DNA of 64,000 nt from Candidatus Kryptonium sp. (lineage in GTDB: Bacteria > Bacteroidota > Ignavibacteria > Kryptoniales > Kryptoniaceae), in the NCBI GenBank assembly GCA_025060635.1, contig JANXBN010000005.1:1-64000 (forward strand). Direction: 5' to 3'. A program made the position numbers and the translations under genes. The notes under the pieces are model-generated. The model did no database searches. It saw only the letters and a program-made list of their open reading frames with translations, and was not told where the DNA came from. Shown here piece by piece: positions 37,762 through 44,626 of this stretch (position 1 is its first letter; each line of letters opens with the position of its first letter).

Positions 37762-40700
37762 GTGTTTTTCGGAGTTAGATTAGCGAGCCAGATTTTGAAT
37801 TTTATTTTTTCTTTCTTTCCAATTGCGACTTTGCTATATCTTGCATACAAAATTTGGGAGAGGAAAAGAACTCCATCGGGCTTTTTTCAACTTTTTCTAT
37901 CTCTTATTTTGACATTTGTTTCATCTTTCCAAACTTTTATCCTTGTTTTGTTCTTTGATTATCTTTACGATTATGAAGCAACGATCGCAACGATTGTTTT
38001 TTCGGCAGGGCTCGTGTTTGCTTTAAGTGGAATTAGCAAAATTGCTGATAATTTATCACAGAATTTAAATGAAGAGATAAAAAAGATCATTAAATGGATT
38101 CTTTTCCTTTCCTTAGTTTTTATACTCATCTACTATGTTCCAGTTTACTTTAAAATTCAACGAACTTTTATCTGGAAGGTTGGGGCTCTTTTTTATATTT
38201 TGAGCCATATCATGCTTTGGGGGATATTTACATCAATCGCAGAGATCGCAGCACTTGTTGAAGAGATGAAAAATAAACGCAATGTTTTGAGAGTTTTAAG
38301 TTTTTATTTTCTCGTTGAACCGTTGATTTATCTTACGCTTGTTACATTTAATGTTTTACCTTCCTGGCTTTTCACAGCAAGGACTATAATGGCAGTGATA
38401 AGTGCTGGAATCGCGCTTTATGTTGTTTTTTTCACAACCGTTTTTACATTAAAATTTCTAAATAAAATCATTTCTGGTGTTGAAAGAGCTTATGAGGGAA
38501 GGATAAAACTTATTTCATTGCGGAAGATAAGATCCTTCGTTTTCACATCTTTGCCCTTTATTGGTGTTCTTTTGTTTTTGCAAGCACTTTTGATAAAAAC
38601 ATATATTGAGTTTGAAGTCAAAGGGTACGCGAATGATAAAGTGAGTCTTCTGAAAAGCATTGCAAATAGTGTAGAGTTTGAAGTCAAAAATACTTATAAA
38701 ATTCTTGAGGAACTTTCAAAGGATAAAGATATCGTTGAAATCAATACCCCGATGCTTCATCAAAAATATGAAGGAGTTTTTCCCAGATTTCCTAATTACA
38801 TAAGAAATGTTAGCAGAATTGATGAAAAAGGGGTTTTGAGATATACATATCCAGTTGATCTGAAAGTAATTGGTCTTGATGTGAGTTATCAGGAGCACAA
38901 TAAGAAGTTTTTGATGTTGAAAAAGCCGATCGTTGGTTCGGTTTTCAGAGCGGTTCAGGGTTACGATGCGGTTGCAATTGCATTTCCAGTTTTTGATTCT
39001 ATGGGGAAGTTTAGAGGTGGGGTTTCGTGTTTAATTGATGTCAATAGAATGCTTGAGCATTTCATAGAGATAACTGGAGGTGGGTTGGATGAGTTTTTAG
39101 TTTTCAATGTTAACTCCGGTTCTGTTCTTTTCGCAAAGAATTTAGAATTCATTGGAGTTGATTTTTACAATGCTTTAAATAAACTTGTCCGCTCAGATGT
39201 TAAAGCGATAGTTATGGAACGGATCAATCAATCTTCTTCTGATGGTTTTGTCATTTCCGGAAGACATAAGTGGTTGAGAAAATTAAACTTTGCCTTTTCA
39301 TTTGCGAAAGTTGAACTTCTTGATAATCCGACGGAAACATGGGCAATTGTAAATCTGCTTGACGAGGAAAATCTTTTAACAAGATTTGGGTATCATTTGA
39401 GAATATATGTTATTTTATTTATTGGTTCGCTTTTGATTTTGGGTTATTTGCTTTTTGTTTATTTCAACTCCGTTAAATACAGCTTTGACCTTGAAGAAGA
39501 ACTTAATCAGAGAACGAAGGAAATTTTTGATTCAGAGCGCAAATATAAAGAGCTCGCGGATAATCCGCTTGCCGGGTTGGCTATTTATAATCAGGATGCT
39601 TTCATATTTGTTAATAGAAAATTATGTGAAATTTTTGGGTATGAAATGGACGAGTTTTTAAAACTTACACCTTTTGATATAATTCATCAAGATGATAGGG
39701 ATAAATGGATTGAAAGAACTATGAAAATGTTGCGCGGTGAATTTGCCCCTGAGAAGGCATCATATAGAGGAATAAAGAGGGATGGAAGCGTCGCTTATCT
39801 TACATGTTATTCCAAGTTGGTGTATCACGAGGGGAAGCCTGCTGTTCAAACTGTTATCCTTGATACGACAAAGGAAAAGTTGCAAGAAGATATGTTGAGA
39901 CATTTGCAGAGGGTTGAATCAATTGGAACATTTACGATGGGGATGGCACACGATTTTAACAACATACTACAGGTAATCGTTGCTTCTGCGCAGATGATAG
40001 ATATTAAATCTCAAAAAGGCGAGTTAAAAAGTGAAGATTTGAAAAAATATATTGATAACATCATCACGATATCAAATCGCGGGGCTGAACTTATAAAGCG
40101 TTTGAAGATTTTTGTGCGTAAAGAGATACCAAGCGCGGAAGTTCTTGAATTTGAGCAAGTGGTACTAAACACGGTTGAGATTTTGAAATCGGTATTTCCA
40201 AAGTTTATTGAGATTGAGGTCAAATTGAATACAAAGGATACCAAAGTTTATGGGTCAAGAACGGAAATTCAACAAGCTTTGTTAAACATTGCAATAAACG
40301 CCAAGGACGCAATAGTTGAAAAAAGAGAAAAAGGTTTACTTGATGGAGGTGGGATGATAACGATTGAAACTGGAATTAAAGATGTTTCATTTGAGGATTC
40401 CGAGATTTTAAAAGTAAATCCGGGTAGGTATGTTTGTGTCGCTGTGACTGATAATGGTATTGGAATGGATGAAAACGTAAAAACGCGAATCTTTGAACCA
40501 TTCTTCACAACGAAAAGACCTGAAATTGGCACTGGACTTGGAATGGCAACTGTATTTGGAATTGTGACATCACATAGTGGATACATCACGGTTGATTCAA
40601 AACCGGGAGAAGGAACAAGGGTTGAATTTTGTCTTCCAGTGATTGGAATTGAAAAATCTCCAGAGAAAATTACAACTGAAATTCTTTCTAAAGAAAAAGC

Positions 40701-41055
40701 GCTCCAAAGAAGTGCTACCTTGATTATTTCTGAAAATGATGAATTAAGAAAAAAATTAAAGAAAATTTTGGAAAGTGCTGGATTTGAGGTCCTATGTTCA
40801 GATGACAGAGTTCTAGCTGTCAAAATGTTGAGCGAAAATTTGGATAAAATTGATTTGATCCTTATAAATTCAAAAACGCCGAGGATAAAGTTAAAAGATA
40901 CTATTGCTGAGTTGAAAATTCTGAAGCCGGAGGTTAAAATTGTCTTGCTTTACTCAACACCTGAAACATTGGAAATTGAAGGAGTTGAAGTTCTTGAGAA
41001 ACCCGAGGAGGAAATTGAGAGTATCATAAGAATTTTCAATAAAAGCGAAACATGA
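37762..41055 (+). CDS. Large membrane sensor histidine kinase with degenerate receiver
   Basis: A 1097-residue protein starting with GTG. Residues about 5-235 contain several membrane helices, 270-285 another helix, about 300-530 a Cache-like sensor domain outside the membrane, then a helix near 550, a PAS domain (about 590-710), HisKA with phospho-acceptor His730 in GMAHDFNNILQ, and an ATPase domain with the N box NIAINAKDAI, G1 VTDNGIGMD and G2 GTGLGMATVFGIV. The C-terminal 115 residues are receiver-like, but the expected phospho-Asp is replaced in LILINSKTPRI, so phosphorelay to it is unlikely. The ligand is unknown. No partner regulator is adjacent. Confidence 0.9.
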   Translation: MFFGVRLASQILNFIFSFFPIATLLYLAYKIWERKRTPSGFFQLFLSLILTFVSSFQTFILVLFFDYLYDYEATIATIVFSAGLVFALSGISKIADNLSQNLNEEIKKIIKWILFLSLVFILIYYVPVYFKIQRTFIWKVGALFYILSHIMLWGIFTSIAEIAALVEEMKNKRNVLRVLSFYFLVEPLIYLTLVTFNVLPSWLFTARTIMAVISAGIALYVVFFTTVFTLKFLNKIISGVERAYEGRIKLISLRKIRSFVFTSLPFIGVLLFLQALLIKTYIEFEVKGYANDKVSLLKSIANSVEFEVKNTYKILEELSKDKDIVEINTPMLHQKYEGVFPRFPNYIRNVSRIDEKGVLRYTYPVDLKVIGLDVSYQEHNKKFLMLKKPIVGSVFRAVQGYDAVAIAFPVFDSMGKFRGGVSCLIDVNRMLEHFIEITGGGLDEFLVFNVNSGSVLFAKNLEFIGVDFYNALNKLVRSDVKAIVMERINQSSSDGFVISGRHKWLRKLNFAFSFAKVELLDNPTETWAIVNLLDEENLLTRFGYHLRIYVILFIGSLLILGYLLFVYFNSVKYSFDLEEELNQRTKEIFDSERKYKELADNPLAGLAIYNQDAFIFVNRKLCEIFGYEMDEFLKLTPFDIIHQDDRDKWIERTMKMLRGEFAPEKASYRGIKRDGSVAYLTCYSKLVYHEGKPAVQTVILDTTKEKLQEDMLRHLQRVESIGTFTMGMAHDFNNILQVIVASAQMIDIKSQKGELKSEDLKKYIDNIITISNRGAELIKRLKIFVRKEIPSAEVLEFEQVVLNTVEILKSVFPKFIEIEVKLNTKDTKVYGSRTEIQQALLNIAINAKDAIVEKREKGLLDGGGMITIETGIKDVSFEDSEILKVNPGRYVCVAVTDNGIGMDENVKTRIFEPFFTTKRPEIGTGLGMATVFGIVTSHSGYITVDSKPGEGTRVEFCLPVIGIEKSPEKITTEILSKEKALQRSATLIISENDELRKKLKKILESAGFEVLCSDDRVLAVKMLSENLDKIDLILINSKTPRIKLKDTIAELKILKPEVKIVLLYSTPETLEIEGVEVLEKPEEEIESIIRIFNKSET

Positions 41056-41073
41056 GATCTTTTTTGCCGTTTT

Positions 41074-42270
41074 ATGAAGATTTTTGATTTTGAAATACCT
41101 GAATGTAAAAACTTTACTGGTTATAAGCCTTGTTATCCATATTCAAAATGTTACGAACAAGGTTGCATTGACCCTAAACCTTTTGGTGTTAAAATTTTGA
41201 TAATCAACCTTGATGCAATGGGCAATGTCCTCTTGACTACATCCATTCTTCCTGCTATAAAGAGAAAATACCCACAAAGCACGATCTATTGGTTAACCCT
41301 TAAAAATACTCATCTTTTGCTTGAGAACAATCCATATCTTGATGAGGTTTTTGTTTGGGATCCCGAAACATGGCTTGTGCTTGAAAATATGAAGTTTGAT
41401 ATAATAATGAATGTTGATAAGTCAAGAAGGGCAACTGCTTTAACTATGAAATTAAAAGCAGATAAAAAACTTGGCTATGGTATGAATGAGCATGGGCAGA
41501 TAATACCTTTAAGTGAATCCGCAAGCTATGATTATAAGTTGGGACTTGATGACGAGTTAAAGTTTAGGAGAAATCAAAAAACGAGGCAAGAGATCTTGTG
41601 TGAGATGTTTGAATTGGACTATAAACGAGATGAATATGTTCTCGTTTTGAGCGAAGAAGAAAAAAAATTCTCGGAAGAGTATAAGAAAAAAGTTGGGATA
41701 AAAAGCGGTGAGCTTGTTGTTGGATTTAACACTGGATGTTCCCCTTTATACCCGAATAAAAAAATGACAATTGAACAGCATGTTGAATTGATAAGGCGTT
41801 TTTCAAAATATGACGATTTAAAGCTTGTTTTACTTGGTGGACCTGAAGATACGAAGCGAAACGAAGAGATATTTAATCGCGCGATTCAGATTGACGGAGT
41901 TGCTGGTAAACTCATCAACACTCCAACGACCGAAGGAATTAGACGAGGAATTTGCTATGAAAACATTTGCGATGTTGTTATAACTGGCGATTCGTATGGG
42001 ATGCATCTTGCTATTGCTTTAAAAAAGTTCGTAATCGCGTGGTTTGGATTAAGTTCGTGGGTTGAAATTGATCTTTATGATAGAGGTGTTAAGTTAATAC
42101 CAGAAGGACTTGAATGTGCACCGTGTTGGAAAAAAGTTTGTCCGTATAATCTTGAATGCATAAAGATGATTGATCTTGATAAAATTGAACAAGTGGTTTT
42201 AAGTTACAGAAAGGAATTTCTTGACGCTCGGGCTGAAAGGAATAAAGTTGAAAAGGTTTCTAAAATTTAG
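41074..42270 (+). CDS. Family 9 glycosyltransferase (heptosyltransferase-like), cysteine-rich
   Basis: A 398-residue GT-B glycosyltransferase related to ADP-heptose:LPS heptosyltransferases. Motifs include INLDAMGNVLLTTSILPAIK near residue 43 and the C-terminal donor region VVITGDSYGMHLAIALKK. Two cysteine clusters are unusual: residues 11, 20, 26 and 31 before the first Rossmann fold, and CAPCWKKVCPYNLEC near residue 350. Four plus four cysteines could bind a metal or Fe-S cluster or form structural disulfides. It probably acts at the inner membrane in LPS core assembly, consistent with gmhA at 20516. It follows the sensor kinase by 18 bp. Confidence 0.85.
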   Translation: MKIFDFEIPECKNFTGYKPCYPYSKCYEQGCIDPKPFGVKILIINLDAMGNVLLTTSILPAIKRKYPQSTIYWLTLKNTHLLLENNPYLDEVFVWDPETWLVLENMKFDIIMNVDKSRRATALTMKLKADKKLGYGMNEHGQIIPLSESASYDYKLGLDDELKFRRNQKTRQEILCEMFELDYKRDEYVLVLSEEEKKFSEEYKKKVGIKSGELVVGFNTGCSPLYPNKKMTIEQHVELIRRFSKYDDLKLVLLGGPEDTKRNEEIFNRAIQIDGVAGKLINTPTTEGIRRGICYENICDVVITGDSYGMHLAIALKKFVIAWFGLSSWVEIDLYDRGVKLIPEGLECAPCWKKVCPYNLECIKMIDLDKIEQVVLSYRKEFLDARAERNKVEKVSKI

Positions 42271-42370
42271 TAAATTTTTATTGCGGTCGGTCGTGTGTTC
42301 TTTTAAAATTTAGATTTAAGCAATTGCTATATCACCAAGAATCTTGAATCTGGCAAAAATGTAAGTTTTC

Positions 42371-42399
42371 TTGAAGATTTTTCAGAGTTAAATTTTAGT
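42371..42399 (+). promoter_or_regulatory. Weak promoter candidate for tRNA-Pro
   Basis: TTGAAG (42371-42376) and TTTAGT (42394-42399), 17 bp apart, sit 8 bp upstream of the tRNA. Only moderately close to consensus. The second tRNA copy at 42800 does not share this upstream sequence. Confidence 0.35.
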
Positions 42400-42407
42400 A
42401 AAAAGCT

Positions 42408-42482
42408 CGGGACGTAGCGCAGCCTGGTTAGCGCACTACCTTGGGGTGGTAGGGGTCGCGGGTTCGAATCCCGCCGTCCCGA
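42408..42482 (+). tRNA. tRNA-Pro (GGG), intact copy
   Basis: A 75-nt cloverleaf: acceptor CGGGACG/CGTCCCG, anticodon arm CTACC-TTGGGGT-GGTAG with anticodon GGG, T arm GCGGG-TTCGAAT-CCCGC, discriminator A, followed by CTTTTTAT. No CCA is encoded. A disrupted second copy lies 317 bp downstream, after a GIY-YIG gene. Confidence 0.96.
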
Positions 42483-42521
42483 CTTTTTATGTTAAGTAAA
42501 AGACAAAATTGAAAAACTTTT

Positions 42522-42776
42522 GTGTCATACTTTGTTTACATACTTAAAAGTTTGAAAGACGACAATTTTTATATAGGACATACAAGGGATATAAGCAAAA
42601 GATTAAATCAACATAATTCTGGTAAGGTTAAGGCTACAAAAGGAAGAAGACCATTAAAGTTGATATATGTTGAGAAATTTGAAACCCGAAGTGAAGCTTT
42701 CAAGAGAGAAAAGTTTTTGAAAAGTCCCGCAGGTTATTTTGAGAAAATGGATATTATTGCTAAGTTTGGCAATTGA
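42522..42776 (+). CDS. Small GIY-YIG nuclease between two tRNA-Pro copies
   Basis: An 84-residue protein starting with GTG, made only of a GIY-YIG nuclease domain: YFVYILKSLKDDNFYIGHT contains both the (G/Y)VY and YIG strands, then the Arg in RDISKRLNQHN, His29-like HNSGKVKATKGRRPL, and the catalytic Glu in RSEAFKREK. It is of the UPF0213/UvrC-N type common in Bacteroidota genomes next to tRNA and rRNA genes. It lies 39 bp after an intact tRNA-Pro and 23 bp before a disrupted copy. A role in copying itself into tRNA loci, as homing endonucleases do, is an inference from this position. Confidence 0.9.
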   Translation: MSYFVYILKSLKDDNFYIGHTRDISKRLNQHNSGKVKATKGRRPLKLIYVEKFETRSEAFKREKFLKSPAGYFEKMDIIAKFGN

Positions 42777-42825
42777 AACTCGGTTGTTCTTTTAAAACTC
42801 GGGACATAGCGCAGCCTGGTTAGCG

Positions 42826-42847
42826 TCCCGAAGGGAGTCCTTAGGAC
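42826..42847 (+). repeat. 22-nt palindromic element, copy in tRNA (D/anticodon junction)
   Basis: The 22 nt begin TCCCGAAGGGA and end TCCTTAGGAC. They fold as a hairpin with AAGG/CCTT and CC/GG stems and a G-A mismatch. The same element type splits CRISPR repeats at 5176-6470. Confidence 0.85.
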
Positions 42848-42879
42848 CACTACCTTGGGGTGGTAGGGGTCGCGGGTTC

Positions 42880-42901
42880 TCCCGAAGGGACTCCTTTGGA
42901 G
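42880..42901 (+). repeat. 22-nt palindromic element, copy in tRNA (T loop)
   Basis: The 22 nt begin TCCCGAAGGGA and end CTCCTTTGGAG. Together with the preceding C it can pair CTCC with GGAG and AAGG with CCTT. It lies precisely between the two halves of the GGGTTC/GAATCCC inverted repeat of the T arm. Confidence 0.85.
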
Positions 42902-43028
42902 GAATTCCGCCGTCCCGACTTTTTATTTAAAATTCCGAAGCACATAAAGATTTTATAACTTTTTAAAATCCTCCCTAAAGCACCTGCCTTTAAATAGATC
43001 GGGGTAAAATTTAACGCTTTTAAAGCCT

Positions 43029-43946
43029 ATGGATATAGTCATTGGCTCACTAAAAAATATATTTGACGATGCTTTAATTGCTGCATCAACTGACGAACCG
43101 GTTTTGATACTTGGTGAAACTGGAACGGGGAAGGAAGTTTTAGCAAGATTTATTCATCAAAACTCAAGTAGAAAAGACAAAATTTTCATACCTATAAATT
43201 GCGCTGCCATTCCTTCAAATCTTCTTGAAAGTGAACTTTTTGGATACAAAAAGGGAGCATTCACTGGGGCAGATAAGGATAAAAAAGGAATTCTTGAAGA
43301 AGCGGATGGTGGAACGGTTTTTCTTGATGAGATCGGAGAGTTACCGATTGAATCCCAAGTTAAAATTTTGAGAGCAATAGAAGAAAAAGAGATAATTCCC
43401 ATTGGTGACACAAAACCTAAACACGTTGATGTTCGTTTTATCGCTTCAACGAATGTTGATTTAAAATCAAAAGTTGAGAAAGGTGAATTCAGGAAGGATT
43501 TATACTATAGACTTTCTGTTTTTGTGTATAAGCTTCCACCGTTGAGAGAAAGAATTTACGATTTGCCTGATTTCGTTAGATATTTTATTCAGTCATCAGG
43601 AAAAAATGTCAAGGTTGATCCAGCGGTGATGGAGATTTTCTTTTGTTATCCTTGGCCAGGTAATATACGAGAATTGCGAAGCGTTATAGTTTATTCACTC
43701 GCAAAGTCAAATGGTTCTGATATTAAGATTGAAAATTTACCTGATTATTTGATTAATTTCTGTAAGCATCCTAAAGTTTTAAGAAGCAGTAACGCCAGGG
43801 AAAAACTTGAATGCTTTGAAGCATATTTAATCTCTGAAACAATGAAGGAACATCCAGAGCCAAAAGAGGCGGCGAATTTTCTTGGAATAAGTTTGAGGAC
43901 ATTCTATCGGAAATTAAAGAAATATAAAATCAACCTTCCGAAATAG
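43029..43946 (+). CDS. Sigma-54 activator without sensor domain
   Basis: A 305-residue bacterial enhancer-binding protein. It starts directly with the AAA+ domain: Walker A GETGTGKE at residues 29-36, the sigma-54 contact loop GAFTGA at 76-81, Walker B VFLDEIGEL near 97, and the Arg finger region DLYYRLSVFVYKLPPLRER. The C-terminal Fis-type helix-turn-helix is KEAANFLGISLRTFYRKLKK. There is no receiver, GAF or PAS domain, so control must be by expression, by a partner protein or not at all. Two dyad sites and a -24/-12 promoter follow within 110 bp, directly before the CO dehydrogenase/hydrogenase operon, which is its likely target. Confidence 0.93.
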   Translation: MDIVIGSLKNIFDDALIAASTDEPVLILGETGTGKEVLARFIHQNSSRKDKIFIPINCAAIPSNLLESELFGYKKGAFTGADKDKKGILEEADGGTVFLDEIGELPIESQVKILRAIEEKEIIPIGDTKPKHVDVRFIASTNVDLKSKVEKGEFRKDLYYRLSVFVYKLPPLRERIYDLPDFVRYFIQSSGKNVKVDPAVMEIFFCYPWPGNIRELRSVIVYSLAKSNGSDIKIENLPDYLINFCKHPKVLRSSNAREKLECFEAYLISETMKEHPEPKEAANFLGISLRTFYRKLKKYKINLPK

Positions 43947-43952
43947 CCTACT

Positions 43953-43968
43953 TTGTCAATCTTGGCAA
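43953..43968 (+). promoter_or_regulatory. Upstream activator site 1
   Basis: TTGTCAATCTTGGCAA is an imperfect dyad (TTGnCA....TGnCAA). A second copy lies 32 bp further downstream, three helical turns away. Both are upstream of the -24/-12 promoter and are probable binding sites of the adjacent activator. Confidence 0.75.
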
Positions 43969-43984
43969 AATTTTGATTTTATGA

Positions 43985-44000
43985 TTGTCAAATCTGGCAA
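43985..44000 (+). promoter_or_regulatory. Upstream activator site 2
   Basis: TTGTCAAATCTGGCAA repeats site 1 with 13 of 16 bases matching. It ends 40 bp before the -24 element. Confidence 0.75.
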
Positions 44001-44039
44001 ATTCCCCTCTTTAATTTTTTATTTTTCAAGTTTTTTGAA

Positions 44040-44055
44040 TGGCACGATTGTTGGA
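44040..44055 (+). promoter_or_regulatory. Sigma-54 (-24/-12) promoter of the CO dehydrogenase/hydrogenase operon
   Basis: TGGCACG-ATTG-TTGGA fits the consensus TGGCACG-N4-TTGCW except for G in place of C in the -12 element, with exact spacing. The transcript would start near 44067, about 34 bp before cooF. Confidence 0.82.
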
Positions 44056-44100
44056 TAATATTTTCTTCAGAGGTGAAAATTTAACTTTGGAGGCGAAGTG

Positions 44101-44625
44101 ATGAAGAGAGTTTTCATTGAACCGGCCAAATGCACAGGTTGTAAGAGTTGCGAAATAGCCTGTGCAATTGAGCATTCAGTTTCAAAGGATCTTTACAAAG
44201 CAATTTTTGAGGAACCACATCCACCAAGATTTAACACTGTTTTGAAGTTTGATGGTTTTATGGCTTCTTTGCGATGCAATCACTGTGATGACGCACCGTG
44301 CGTTGCTATTTGTCCGACATCAGCAATTTATAGAGATAGTGAAACTGATCTTGTAGTTTATAATGATACTAAATGTATTGGTTGTTGGCAGTGCGCAATT
44401 GCCTGCCCGTTTGGTGCAATTTATCCGGATTTGGATCGGAAAGTTTCAAGAAAGTGCGATGGATGTAATGAAAGGATTAAAAGTGGGGGAATCCCAGCGT
44501 GTGTTGAAGCATGTCCGACAAATTCATTGATTTATACCGATGTTGTCACACTTGAACAATATAAAAAGATCTCAACGCTTTCGGCTCTTTCAAAGACAAC
44601 AAAAACTTATATGGAGGTAATATAA
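44101..44625 (+). CDS. cooF: CooF-like 4Fe-4S electron transfer protein
   Basis: A 174-residue polyferredoxin from ATG 44101, which has GGAGG seven bases upstream; the preceding in-frame GTG is rejected. Cysteine motifs for four clusters: CTGCKSCEIAC (Cys11-21), CNHCDDAPCVAIC, CIGCWQCAIAC and CDGC...CVEAC. It belongs to the HycB/DmsB/CooF family. As the first gene before cooS it should carry electrons from CO dehydrogenase to the flavoprotein or membrane acceptors. Confidence 0.92.
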   Translation: MKRVFIEPAKCTGCKSCEIACAIEHSVSKDLYKAIFEEPHPPRFNTVLKFDGFMASLRCNHCDDAPCVAICPTSAIYRDSETDLVVYNDTKCIGCWQCAIACPFGAIYPDLDRKVSRKCDGCNERIKSGGIPACVEACPTNSLIYTDVVTLEQYKKISTLSALSKTTKTYMEVI

Positions 44626-44626
44626 A

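Larger units (their letters stand above)
42800..42918 (+). pseudogene. Second tRNA-Pro (GGG) copy with two 22-nt insertions
   Basis: The copy is 119 nt, exactly 75 + 22 + 22. Outside the inserts it differs from the intact tRNA at only two positions (A at position 7 of the acceptor, giving an A-C mismatch, and a C-to-T change in the T stem). Insert one (42826-42847) lies between GCG and CAC at the D-stem/anticodon-stem junction. Insert two (42880-42901) lies in the T loop between TTC and GAA. The 3' flank CTTTTTAT is also duplicated. As a tRNA it should be dead unless the inserts are removed from the transcript, for which there is no direct evidence. Confidence 0.85.

Noticed and set aside
40269-40823. 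A 184-codon minus-strand frame opposite the sensor kinase.
   Set aside because: Shadow frame of the ATPase domain coding sequence; no start signal.
42800-42918. Interpretation of the second tRNA-Pro as a functional tRNA with introns of known type.
   Set aside because: Inserts are not at the canonical anticodon-loop position, are too small for group I introns, and bacteria lack the archaeal-type splicing endonuclease; kept as pseudogene with RNA removal only as a test.
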